A stretch of DNA of 64,000 bases from Sphingobacteriales bacterium. GTDB taxonomy: Bacteria > Bacteroidota > Bacteroidia > Chitinophagales > UBA2359. Position numbers and translations under genes: made by a program. Location of the stretch: positions 620,001 to 684,000 of the forward strand of contig JADJJT010000003.1 in NCBI GenBank assembly GCA_016706405.1, given 5' to 3'. Under the pieces are notes generated by a model that was given only the letters and a program-made list of their open reading frames with translations, was not told the DNA's origin and ran no database searches. Numbering within the stretch: the first letter of the stretch is position 1; every line of letters starts with the position of its first letter. Shown here one piece after another: positions 47,340-56,079 of this stretch.

Positions 47340-48785
47340 ATGCAAAAATTTATTTTAACGACTTTACTTTTAACCTTAATACATGTATTTAATTTTACAC
47401 CTGTCGAAGCAAAAACAAAAGATGCATGGCGGATTAAGTTAAAGATAAATGGCATAAAAAACGACACCTGTATATTAGCTTATCATTTTGGAAACAGGAT
47501 TTTAGTTCAGGATACTTTTTTGATTAACTCGAAAGGTGTATGCGAAATGCACGCCGAAAATTCATTACCCGGAGGGATTTACGTAGCAGTTATAAAAAAA
47601 ACCTTGTTTTTTGAGTTTTTAGTGAGTGGTAATGAGCCAAATTTTACCATTGAAACCGATACAAGCGATTTTATTGGAAAAATGAAGGTTCAAAACTCTA
47701 AAGAAAATAAATTGTTTAATAACTGTCAATTATTTTTAAAAAAGATAGGCGATGAGGTTGAAATCCTTAAAACTGCTTTATCGAAAGCCGAAAATCATAG
47801 CGACTCGAGTGCGATTAATGAAAAATTAACAGCAAAAACAGAAGAAATTAACGAATTTAGAATAAAAGAAGCACAAGCCCACAAAGGCAGTTTTTATGCC
47901 CAGTTATTAACTGCTATGGCCGAACCAGCCTACAAAAATACAGACAATAACGCAACGCCCGACCCATTACAAACACGTTATTTTATTAGAAATCATTTTT
48001 GGGATAGTTTTGACTTTGCCGACCCGCGTTTGGCACGAACGCCAATTTTTTACAACAAACTAAAAACCTATTTTGAACGGCTGACCATGCAAATTCCCGA
48101 TTCGCTTATTCAAGCCTGCGACGAAGTAGTGCCACGCACCAAACCAAACCGCGAGCTTTTTCAATTTACAGTTGGTTATTTGGCGCAGTTTTACGAGAGT
48201 TCAAAAATTATGGGCATGGAGTCGGTATTTGTGCACTTGGCAGATAAATATTTTTTAACCGGAGAAGCTACATGGCTAACCGAAGCCAACCTGAAAAAAA
48301 TTAGAGAGCGTGTAATGCGGTTGAAACCTAATTTAATTGGAAAATTAGCACCAGAATTATTACTTACCGACTCGGCGGGGACAAAAGTTTCTATCCGGAA
48401 AATAAATGCCGATTATACAATTTTATATTTTTGGAGCTACGATTGTGGCCACTGCAAAAAAGAAACGCCGCACTATTTAGACCTCTACCATAAATACAAA
48501 AATAAAGACGTAAAGTTTGTAGGTATATCAACCAAATTAGAGCGCGACAAATGGCTTAACTATATTAAAGAACATCAGTTAGATTGGTATAATTTATACG
48601 ACCCAACAGGGCAAACACGCATGCACGAACTTTACGATATTTACTCTACACCAACCATTTTTTTACTTGATAAGGATAAAAAAATTATTGCCAAACGCAT
48701 AAACTATGAGCAAATTGATATGATTTTAGACGATTTGATTAACAAAAAACAAGGCAAAGCCATTGAATTAAAAGACGAAAATTAG
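47340..48785 (+). CDS. TlpA-like thioredoxin protein (DUF4369/DUF5106 type)
   Basis: A 481-residue exported protein. A signal peptide (1-24, ending PVEAK) is followed by a DUF4369-like beta domain (about 30-130), a helical middle, and a C-terminal thioredoxin domain (about 335-470). The active site is CGHC (Cys369, Cys372) and the cis-Pro is in STPTIFLL. The family occurs in Bacteroidota periplasm, where it reduces or isomerises disulfides, often for cytochrome maturation. It is upstream of trxA but separated by 220 bp and a separate promoter. Confidence 0.87.
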   Translation: MQKFILTTLLLTLIHVFNFTPVEAKTKDAWRIKLKINGIKNDTCILAYHFGNRILVQDTFLINSKGVCEMHAENSLPGGIYVAVIKKTLFFEFLVSGNEPNFTIETDTSDFIGKMKVQNSKENKLFNNCQLFLKKIGDEVEILKTALSKAENHSDSSAINEKLTAKTEEINEFRIKEAQAHKGSFYAQLLTAMAEPAYKNTDNNATPDPLQTRYFIRNHFWDSFDFADPRLARTPIFYNKLKTYFERLTMQIPDSLIQACDEVVPRTKPNRELFQFTVGYLAQFYESSKIMGMESVFVHLADKYFLTGEATWLTEANLKKIRERVMRLKPNLIGKLAPELLLTDSAGTKVSIRKINADYTILYFWSYDCGHCKKETPHYLDLYHKYKNKDVKFVGISTKLERDKWLNYIKEHQLDWYNLYDPTGQTRMHELYDIYSTPTIFLLDKDKKIIAKRINYEQIDMILDDLINKKQGKAIELKDEN

Positions 48786-48954
48786 AGGAACAAATAAACC
48801 AAATAGTTTAAATTTTTAACCCGCCCTCCCTGCCGTTTCGTTGCTATTTTTTAGTATCCGGAAAATTTAAGCACTATTGCCTCTTTCAGCAAAAATTGGG
48901 TTACAAATTGTTAAATTAACGCTATTTCTGGAACTTTAACTGCTATTTTTTAGT

Positions 48955-48962
48955 TACCTTTG
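48955..48962 (+). promoter_or_regulatory. TACCTTTG promoter box for trxA
   Basis: A perfect TAnnTTTG match, 44 bp before the trxA ATG. Confidence 0.6.
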
Positions 48963-49006
48963 TATTAATTTTTTAACCCACAATTGTAATTTTTTCTATT
49001 TTAACT

Positions 49007-49324
49007 ATGGCAATGCAATTTACCGACGCTAATTTTAGCGAAGCTGTAATAAACTCAGACAAATTAAGTGTTGTTGATTTTTGGGCTGAATGGTGCGGCC
49101 CATGTCGTATGGTAGGCCCAATTATTGAAGAGTTAGCCACCGAATACAATGGCCAAGTAAATGTTGGCAAAGTTGATGTTGATAACAACCAACAAGTATC
49201 TTTAAACTATGGCATTCGTAGTATTCCTACGGTTTTGTTTATTAAAAACGGCCAAGTTATTGATAAAATTGTAGGCGCAGCATCAAAAGCAATTTATAAA
49301 CAAAAAATTGAAGCGAATAAATAA
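49007..49324 (+). CDS. trxA: Thioredoxin
   Basis: A 105-residue thioredoxin with the classic active site WCGPC (Cys30, Cys33) and cis-Pro in RSIPTVLFI. It is a general cytoplasmic disulfide reductase. Length is standard and there is no signal peptide. It has its own promoter box upstream and a strong terminator downstream. Confidence 0.96.
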   Translation: MAMQFTDANFSEAVINSDKLSVVDFWAEWCGPCRMVGPIIEELATEYNGQVNVGKVDVDNNQQVSLNYGIRSIPTVLFIKNGQVIDKIVGAASKAIYKQKIEANK

Positions 49325-49354
49325 ATAACCACACTTAATTTTTTGATTAAATAC

Positions 49355-49401
49355 GAAACGAAGCCATCCGGAGTTAACCAAATACCGGATGGCTTCGTTT
49401 C
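49355..49401. terminator. Bidirectional terminator between trxA and the SpoU gene
   Basis: A perfect 17-bp stem (49355-49371 with 49385-49401) encloses a 13-base loop. ATTTTATTT follows on the plus side and AT-rich sequence on the minus side. The two flanking genes converge on it. The stem contains the CCGG core and one arm reads ATCCGGAG, so a TCCGGA motif sits at the stem-loop border. Confidence 0.92.
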
Positions 49402-49435
49402 ATTTTATTTATTGACAGGCAAAAAAAACATCATA

Positions 49436-49984
49436 TTACTGTTTTATTAATTGTTGCCGCACCAACTCCCACAAAACCATACCAGCGCTAACGGCAATAT
49501 TGAGCGAATGTTTGGTGCCAAATTGTGGAATTTCTATACAACCATGGCATAAGTCTAATACCTGTGGGTCAACGCCATTAACCTCGTGACCAAAAACCAA
49601 AGCAATTTTTTGCTGTTGATTGGCCAGCCTAAACTCGTGCAAAAGGGTGCTGTGCGTAGTTTGCTCGACCCCCCAAACCTGCCAACCCTCTGAAATAAGT
49701 TGTTCTACCGTTTCGAGCGTTGATTCGGTTGCCTGCCAATTTACACTTTGCGTAGCGCCAAGTGCAGTTTTTGCAATTTCTTTATTAGGTGGCGTTGCAG
49801 TAATACCGCAAAGCCATATTTTTTCGATGGCCAAAGCATCGGCAGTTCTAAAAACCGCCCCAACATTATAAGCGCTGCGCACATTGTCGAGCACCACACA
49901 AACAGGCAATTTTTGTGTTTGTTTGAAATCAACTACACTAAGCCGACCCATTTCGGTTATTGCCAGCTTTTTAAAATTGGTCAT
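49436..49984 (-). CDS. SpoU/TrmH-family RNA 2'-O-methyltransferase
   Basis: A 182-residue SPOUT enzyme. The motifs are DNVRSAYNVGAVFRTADA (motif 1), ALVFGHEVNGVD (motif 2) and IEIPQFGTKHSLNIAVSAGM (motif 3, knot and SAM site). Family members methylate ribose of tRNA or 23S rRNA; the target is not evident. The ATG at 49984 is chosen over the TTG at 50008. Confidence 0.9.
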   Translation of the reverse strand: MTNFKKLAITEMGRLSVVDFKQTQKLPVCVVLDNVRSAYNVGAVFRTADALAIEKIWLCGITATPPNKEIAKTALGATQSVNWQATESTLETVEQLISEGWQVWGVEQTTHSTLLHEFRLANQQQKIALVFGHEVNGVDPQVLDLCHGCIEIPQFGTKHSLNIAVSAGMVLWELVRQQLIKQ

Positions 49985-50082
49985 CGCATTAAATTGAAAT
50001 AACGGCAAAAATAGGCAATAAAAACAAAAACCACTGCTTTAGGTAAACTAAGGCAGTGGTAAAAAAATAATTAGTGAAGGTA

Positions 50083-51131
50083 ACGTGAGTTCGGAGATTT
50101 ACTTAGTAAATTTTAGCAAGATCTACTTGAGGTTTATTGGGGTAAAACTGATAGGCTACCAAGCTAGCGACTATATGGACAAAAGCATTCTGTGGTTTTC
50201 TGTGTCTGGTATGTTCTAAGTCAAAAACCGAGGTCAAAATATCATTAATGGCTTCAATCATAGGTCTTTTTTTCAATAAGAGCCTTTCTTCTAAGGACAT
50301 TAGTCTGTTTTTCATATTCTTTTTGACTTTGGTAATTATTTTTAGTCCTTTTTCAAAAAAGTTGTTCCATAAGGTAGTCAAATAGCCTTTATCGCCAAAC
50401 AATGTGCCTGATATTTTCTCTAATAGCTTGTTTAAGAGGTCTTTACTATTGTCTGCCACCTGTCCCTGTAGTCAAAGCAAAGTCCACGATTTGTCCTTTG
50501 TGATTGACTATCAGGTGGAGCTTAAAGCCGAAAAACCACCCCATAGAAGATTTTCCTTTCGAGGCGGTTTGAGCAAAAAACTTTATGTTGCTTGGCTCGC
50601 AGCATGTCACAAACAGGTAGCGCTTTGGCATCTATGTAATAAATTCCTGTTTTTTCTGCTTGCTGGCAGGTTAATTTGGCTAAAATCGCCATAGGAAGAG
50701 CAACCCGTTCTATTAACTCTATAAAATAGTTGTAGGATGGGGCAGTAGGAAAATAGGTCTTTAAGTCATTCAAAACCAATGCTTTATAGTAATATTCAAA
50801 ACATTTATAGCCCGAATAGTGGTAGAAAATCAGAATCGTAAGTATCTCACTTTCCGAAATTTTGGGGCACACTACGAGGCGTGGCATTGTTTTACCTTCG
50901 CTAAGCCAATGCTGAGCAACCCATTGTTGCATCAGCAAACAGGCATTATCTACAAAAAAAAATAATTCAAATAACATGGACACATCAAATTTTGTATCTT
51001 TGGACTTCATAAAAACAGGGGGTAGTATTGTTTGCAGTTTTGGACACTACAAAGATAACTATGCTCCTGTTTTTATTCCTATCAACTATACTAATCCCCC
51101 TATTTTTTATAGCTTAGCTCCGAATTCACGT
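50083..51131 (-). mobile_element. IS982-family element (1049 bp) with 8-bp target duplication
   Basis: The ends ACGTGAGTTCGGAG (left) and ACGTGAATTCGGAG (right, reverse complement) are inverted repeats. The element is bracketed by TGAAGGTA at 50075-50082 and 51132-51139. The inside encodes a broken IS982-type transposase. No TCCGGA motif is present. It inserted between the SpoU and TlpA-like genes without breaking either. Confidence 0.92.
50103..51010 (-). pseudogene. IS982-family transposase, two frameshifts
   Basis: Three frames in series make one transposase. The first (51010 to ~50580) ends at YYIDAKALPVCDMLRAKQHKV. The second begins FAQTASKGKSSMGWFFGFKL, and the third begins VADNSKDLLNKLLEKISG and runs to the stop at 50103. 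The first break is at an A6 run (50575-50580; T6 in the transcript), where T5 would restore HKVFAQTASKGKS. The second break is near 50455-50465. The catalytic Asp-containing YYIDAKALP and GDKGY motifs are present but on different frames. Confidence 0.9.
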
Positions 51132-51151
51132 TGAAGGTATTATGCAAGGGC

Positions 51152-51628
51152 TTACTTATAAATACTAATCACCTCGTCAATGGTTGCAGGGGTGGTAATT
51201 GATTTAATAAGTGTTTTGTTTTTGTTGTAAACAATAAAAGTTGGCGTGTCGTAAAGGTCGCCAAACGAGTCAAAAATTTTCATATCCTTATCGTGTAAAA
51301 ATATCATGTTTTTGTTTTTTGGAAAATACGTTTTCTTAAAATCGGCAATTTGCTCTTTTTCGGCAAACGAAATCCATACTATTTTGGTAGCACTAAATTT
51401 TTTTATATTTTTAAGCATTTCTTGTGTTGTAGCCAAACAATGCTCGCAAGTGGGGTCAAAGTATATGATAGTTAAATACTTGGTAAAGGCTATTTCGTGG
51501 CCGCGCACTGTTTTACCTGCTAAATCTTTAAAATTAAAATTTGGGAGTTGCGGTTGCGCCATCAACTGGGGGGCAGCTAATAACCATCCGGTTAAAAGTA
51601 AGGCAAAGGACAAATAAAGTTTTTTCAT
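51152..51628 (-). CDS. Periplasmic TlpA/AhpC-like thioredoxin protein
   Basis: A 158-residue exported protein. The signal peptide (1-24, ending LMAQP) is followed by a thioredoxin fold with active site CEHC (Cys61, Cys64) in YFDPTCEHCLATTQEM, and cis-Pro in DTPTFIVYN. CEHC is an unusual but known variant in Bacteroidota extracytoplasmic reductases. It is monocistronic. The IS982 element lies just downstream. Confidence 0.87.
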   Translation of the reverse strand: MKKLYLSFALLLTGWLLAAPQLMAQPQLPNFNFKDLAGKTVRGHEIAFTKYLTIIYFDPTCEHCLATTQEMLKNIKKFSATKIVWISFAEKEQIADFKKTYFPKNKNMIFLHDKDMKIFDSFGDLYDTPTFIVYNKNKTLIKSITTPATIDEVISIYK

Positions 51629-51794
51629 AAATAATTCCGGAAAAATAATAAATTAAAGTACGGTAAAATAAAACAAAACTTAGTTTAGTGTGTATTACGC
51701 TGCTTTTAAGACAAATATTGCCCTATAAAGTTTATTTTTGCCCGAAAATAAAACACTAATTTTGTTGCCTCATAAAATAGATTAAAGTACAAAA

Positions 51795-53039
51795 ATGCCG
51801 CAGCAACCCAGCCAGCTTACCCCAAACCAACCGTATTGGCTGTTAAGCGGCATACATTTACCCCACCAAAATCAAACTGTTGCGATTTGTATTTCCGAAG
51901 GAAAGATTAAAAATATTTATCCCGATGAAAGCCTTGACCCAAAATTTATTGCCCATGCTCAATACCATATCCGGATAAAAAATGGATGGCTTTGGCCCGG
52001 AAATATTAACGCTCACGAGCATTTAGCTTTCAACGCCTACCCCACCCTCACCAATCAAAAATTTGCCGATTATACCCAATGGGCTGACTTTTTGCATCAG
52101 ACATGCAGGCAACAAATCGCAAAAATAGAAGCGTTGCCAATTACATTGCGCCTGCAATGCACTATGGTAAAAAATATCTTAGCCGGGGTAACTACTATTT
52201 GCCAACATGGACGCAATTATGCTAAATTATTACCCGCCCCACCCATAAACGTTTATTACTGCCGCACTTTACACTCGTTAGCACACGAAAAAAAATATCG
52301 ATTTTGGCAATTTTGGCTACCCAAACCACATAGGCTACCCACCATACACCTTGCCGAAGGTAGTAGTTTTTTAGCCGCCGCCGAGCCAAACGAATTACAA
52401 AAAATAATACCCCGTTATTGTAAATTTATAGCCATACATGGCATTACTTTAACAGCCAACCACCCCATTTTAAAGCAACTGAAAGGCCTTGTGTGGTGTC
52501 CCTACTCGAATTTAGAATTGTATGGAGCCACAGCACCCCTCCAAACGCTTACAAGTCAACTACCCATTGCTTTTGGCACCGACTCAACTTTAAGCAGCCA
52601 CTGGGACTGGTGGCAACACATACAAACAGCTACCCAAACCCAACTATTAAGCCCCGAAACGTTGTACCAAGCAGCCACAAAAACAGGAGCATCCATTTTT
52701 AATCTGCCCGATTACAATAATGCCGGCATAATAACAAATGATACTAAGGCAGACTTTTTTGTAACTACCTATCCGGAGCTAATATCAGCCACCAATCCGG
52801 ATGATTTGGCCAACAATACGGCCTCTCAATGGGCATTGACTCAAACAAAAAATATTCAATTAGTAGTTTGCAAGGGACAAATAGTGCAAATTGATGATAA
52901 TATTGCCGCAGCGCATAACTTGCCTGTTGAAAACGGATTTACCTCACTAAACATACAAGGCTGTAAAAAATGGTTATCCGGAAATTATAAAAATACTATC
53001 GCTTACATCCGGAACAATTTAAACTGGGGTATAAACTAA
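51795..53039 (+). CDS. Amidohydrolase-superfamily protein (AtzA/TrzN-like fold)
   Basis: A 414-residue protein with a composite beta-sandwich and metal-dependent TIM barrel. The metal motif NAHEHLAF (His74, His76), CKFIAIHGITL, and the GTDST metal-binding Asp are in the expected order. The central part is AT- and His-rich and diverges from deaminases of known substrate, so guanine/cytosine deaminase or chlorohydrolase activity cannot be assigned. It is the first gene of a plus-strand run with mazG (35 bp) and holA (53 bp). Confidence 0.8.
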   Translation: MPQQPSQLTPNQPYWLLSGIHLPHQNQTVAICISEGKIKNIYPDESLDPKFIAHAQYHIRIKNGWLWPGNINAHEHLAFNAYPTLTNQKFADYTQWADFLHQTCRQQIAKIEALPITLRLQCTMVKNILAGVTTICQHGRNYAKLLPAPPINVYYCRTLHSLAHEKKYRFWQFWLPKPHRLPTIHLAEGSSFLAAAEPNELQKIIPRYCKFIAIHGITLTANHPILKQLKGLVWCPYSNLELYGATAPLQTLTSQLPIAFGTDSTLSSHWDWWQHIQTATQTQLLSPETLYQAATKTGASIFNLPDYNNAGIITNDTKADFFVTTYPELISATNPDDLANNTASQWALTQTKNIQLVVCKGQIVQIDDNIAAAHNLPVENGFTSLNIQGCKKWLSGNYKNTIAYIRNNLNWGIN

Positions 53040-53074
53040 AAAAGCCGTATTTTTGGCCACTCAAACGAAATTTT

Positions 53075-53887
53075 ATGTCGCAAAATTTGCCCGAAAAAAT
53101 AGCAGCTTTTACCCGCTTACTCGCCCTAATGGACCAACTGCGGGAAAAATGCCCTTGGGATAAAAAACAAACCAACGAAAGTTTGCGCTCGCTTACCATT
53201 GAAGAAACCTACGAACTGGCCGATGCAATATTAAACAACGATGCAAGCGCAAAACGCGAAGAACTAGGCGATTTAATGCTGCACTTAGTGTTTTATGCAA
53301 AAATTGGCGAAGAAAATAACGAATATGATATTGCCGACATCATAAATACCTTGTGCGACAAGATGGAACGCCGCCACCCACATATTTATGGCGATATGGT
53401 GTTAACTGACGCCGATGCAGTAATACGCAACTGGGAACAAATGAAACTTAAAGAAGGTAAAAAATCGGCATTAGCGGGCGTGCCAACCGCCCTACCCGCC
53501 TTGGTAAAAGCAATGCGAATACAGGCCAAAGCCCAAAAAATAGGCTTTGATTGGGACACACCCGAACAAGTATGGGAAAAAGTGCTTGAAGAAACCAATG
53601 AATTAGCCGAAGCAGCCGCCCAAAACCAAACAAAAAACATGCAAGAAGAATTGGGCGATTTGCTGTTTGCCATTGTTAATTATGCCCGCTTTATTAATAT
53701 TGACCCCGAAGAAGCCCTTGAACGCACCAATAAAAAATTTACCAACCGATTTGTAAAAATGGAAGCAATGGCAGCTCAAAAAGGGCTTCGTTTAGCCGAT
53801 ATGACCCTTGCCGAAATGGACCTATTATGGGAGGCAGCTAAAAAAACCGAAAAAGAAAATGGGCAACAATTGTTTTATCCGGATTAA
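53075..53887 (+). CDS. mazG: Nucleoside triphosphate pyrophosphohydrolase
   Basis: A 270-residue protein with two MazG domains. The first contains LREKCPWDKKQTNESLR, EETYELADAI and KREELGDLMLHLVFYA; the second contains the parallel EETNELAEAA and QEELGDLLFAIVNYA. It hydrolyses (d)NTPs to monophosphates, cleaning non-canonical nucleotides. It lies between the amidohydrolase and holA on the same strand. Confidence 0.95.
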   Translation: MSQNLPEKIAAFTRLLALMDQLREKCPWDKKQTNESLRSLTIEETYELADAILNNDASAKREELGDLMLHLVFYAKIGEENNEYDIADIINTLCDKMERRHPHIYGDMVLTDADAVIRNWEQMKLKEGKKSALAGVPTALPALVKAMRIQAKAQKIGFDWDTPEQVWEKVLEETNELAEAAAQNQTKNMQEELGDLLFAIVNYARFINIDPEEALERTNKKFTNRFVKMEAMAAQKGLRLADMTLAEMDLLWEAAKKTEKENGQQLFYPD

Positions 53888-53940
53888 AGTCCTATCGCAT
53901 CAATTTACTTAATTAAATTTAACTTTATATATATTTTTTT

Positions 53941-54951
53941 GTGTCGGTTAACGATTTTGAAGATATTTGCCGCGGCATAAGGCAGCGTCTGCCAAAGCCC
54001 GTCTATTTTTTACAAGGCGACGAGCCTTTTTTTATTGACGAAATTACCGAATTACTGTCAACTTGTTTGCTTGAGCCTGCCGAGCAAAGTTTTAATCAGA
54101 CTATTTTTTATGGTAAAGATGTTGACGTAGATACCGTACGCAGCGCGGCTATGCGCTATCCGCTTATGGCCGAAAGGCAAGTAATTATTGTAAAAGAAGC
54201 CCAACACCTTCGCGATATAGAAAAATTGCTTTCGTACGTACAAAAACCAGTATCAACAACCGTTTTGGCTTTTACATACAAAGGAAAAAGTTTAAATGCC
54301 AACAGTAAATTAGCTAAAGCCATAGCCCAGAACGGTATATTTTTTGCTTCAAAAAAGCTCTACGAAAATCAAGTTCCTGCCTGGGTTTCGGGGTGGCTAA
54401 AAAAGCAGGGGTTTTCTATTGAGCCTAATGCCAGCTCATTGGTGGTCGAATATTTGGGCAATGAATTGAGCCGCATTACAAACGAACTTTCGAAATTACT
54501 TATTGGCTTGCCCCCCAAAGCCACTATAACCCACAACCTAATTGCCGACAATATAGGCATAAGCAAAGAATTTAACGTTTTTGAGCTTCAAAAAGCCTTG
54601 GCAACCCGCAATACGCATAAAGTATTTTTAATAGCCGACTATTTTGCCGCCAACCTAAAAAATAATCCTTTGGTGGTTGTAGTAGCCAGTTTATATCGTT
54701 TTTTTGCCAAATTATTAGTCTTTCATACGGTAGCCCGCAAGCCCGAAGCCGAAATTTTAGCTGCTATGGATATGAGCAGCAAGTATTTTTTATCTGATTA
54801 TCAAACAGCGGCAAAACAATTTACAGCACCCCAAACTGTACAAGCCATTGAGGCACTATACCTTGCCGATTTACACAGCAAAGGTGTAAACAACCCAAAT
54901 ACTGACGATGCTGAAATTTTGCGCGAAATGCTCATCCGGATATTAGCATAA
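53941..54951 (+). CDS. holA: DNA polymerase III delta subunit
   Basis: A 336-residue clamp-loader subunit. The N-terminal PVYFLQGDEPFFIDEIT motif, the RYPLMAERQVIIVKEAQ segment and the later YLGNELSRITNELSKLL helices are typical of HolA. It opens the DnaN ring, and dnaN is also present in this window at 2706. The start is GTG at 53941, giving MSVNDFEDICRGI; no ATG fits. Confidence 0.93.
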   Translation: MSVNDFEDICRGIRQRLPKPVYFLQGDEPFFIDEITELLSTCLLEPAEQSFNQTIFYGKDVDVDTVRSAAMRYPLMAERQVIIVKEAQHLRDIEKLLSYVQKPVSTTVLAFTYKGKSLNANSKLAKAIAQNGIFFASKKLYENQVPAWVSGWLKKQGFSIEPNASSLVVEYLGNELSRITNELSKLLIGLPPKATITHNLIADNIGISKEFNVFELQKALATRNTHKVFLIADYFAANLKNNPLVVVVASLYRFFAKLLVFHTVARKPEAEILAAMDMSSKYFLSDYQTAAKQFTAPQTVQAIEALYLADLHSKGVNNPNTDDAEILREMLIRILA

Positions 54952-55014
54952 TTATAGGTTATTGTTTAAACAACCTTGGCTTAACATTTGCTCCAACATT
55001 TAACAATCAATATC

Positions 55015-55920
55015 TTACCTGCTAATTTGTATTTTTGAAGTATATTTAAAACCGTTTGCGCTTATAATTTCAACCAAATATAAGCCCGTGTTTACTCGTT
55101 GATTTAAAGTGGCAATATTACCGTTATTGCCCATATTTAATGTATTTCTAGAAATTGCTACTAAACTGCCTTGAATATTGTAAACCGCTACTTGAAAATT
55201 GTTGAAATGAGAGGGTAGTTGGTCAATTATCAAGTGTAGGCCGTCATTTTGCATTTTTACAATTGGATTTGTAAAGTTGCCAAAAATTAGTTCCGGATTG
55301 CCGCTCGGTTGTTCAAAACTTAGATTGTCTAAATACAGTTCGCCGTCAAAATCAAAATCGGAGGTAACCGCCGGATAATTAGCAATATCTGTTGGAGTCA
55401 ATACACGGCTTGAAAAAATAAAAGTGGTACTGTCTGTTCCTTGTTCAATTTTAACATTTACCGAAAACTGTTCGTACTCTTTGTTAACAATTAAGTTTTG
55501 CGAAACTTCGCTCTTTAAACTGCCGCCCGCCCAGTTTGCAATATAAACCATGGCTTCGCAGTTGGTACAATTGGCTGCATATTGGTAATACCCAGCCAAT
55601 AAAAAATTGCCGGCATTTGGTTTTTCTAAATTATATTTAAGCAAGGTTGGTATGGGCATGGCAACAAAATCGCCTTGCGTTGAGGGCGAAAGATCGGCAG
55701 CATATTTGCCTGCATAGGCTTGCGTTGTCTGTTTTAGGCCGCTAAAAAAGCCAAGTGGTTCGTCGCAGGGCGTAGTCCAGTTTAAAGGCAACGAGCCCCC
55801 AAACTCGAAACATAGTTTGGCATCTTCCCAGTCCTCAAAATTGCCATTTTTTAAGGTTTGGGCTTTACCACTTAAACTGAAGACCAAAACAGTTAATACC
55901 AAACAAAGAGAAGCACGCAT
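55015..55920 (-). CDS. T9SS-exported protein with carbohydrate-binding-like module
   Basis: A 301-residue secreted protein. The signal peptide (1-21, ending GKAQT) is followed by an NGNFEDWEDAKLCFEFGGSLPLNWTTP opening typical of PCMD/jelly-roll modules in Bacteroidota exoproteins. A segment ending DFDGELYLDNLSFEQ completes it, and a type A sorting domain (FQVAVYNIQGSLVAI, then NTGLYLVEIISANG) ends the protein. No catalytic residues are recognised. The ATG at 55920 begins the signal peptide. Confidence 0.78.
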   Translation of the reverse strand: MRASLCLVLTVLVFSLSGKAQTLKNGNFEDWEDAKLCFEFGGSLPLNWTTPCDEPLGFFSGLKQTTQAYAGKYAADLSPSTQGDFVAMPIPTLLKYNLEKPNAGNFLLAGYYQYAANCTNCEAMVYIANWAGGSLKSEVSQNLIVNKEYEQFSVNVKIEQGTDSTTFIFSSRVLTPTDIANYPAVTSDFDFDGELYLDNLSFEQPSGNPELIFGNFTNPIVKMQNDGLHLIIDQLPSHFNNFQVAVYNIQGSLVAISRNTLNMGNNGNIATLNQRVNTGLYLVEIISANGFKYTSKIQISR

Positions 55921-55974
55921 ATTAGTGAAACACATTTTTTAAAAGAACAAAATTGGATTATTAGATAAAACGAC

Positions 55975-55990
55975 CGCCTTAATGCAGGCG
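55975..55990 (-). terminator. Possible terminator after the NDP-sugar dehydrogenase
   Basis: CGCCT pairs with AGGCG over a 6-base loop; on the minus strand GTCGTTTTAT follows. It lies about 90 bp after the dehydrogenase stop. The stem is short, so confidence is limited. Confidence 0.4.
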
Positions 55991-56079
55991 TTGCTTTTTA
56001 GCTCAAAGATGTATTTTTAGTGATATTTTCTATCCGGAGAAAAAAAAACCGTTTGTATATCAAAGGCATGGTCAGGCAT

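Noticed and set aside
54960..54971. Palindrome TTGTTTAAACAA between holA and the convergent T9SS gene as an operator
   Set aside because: A single AT-rich palindrome between convergent genes is most simply part of a weak terminator; no second site exists.
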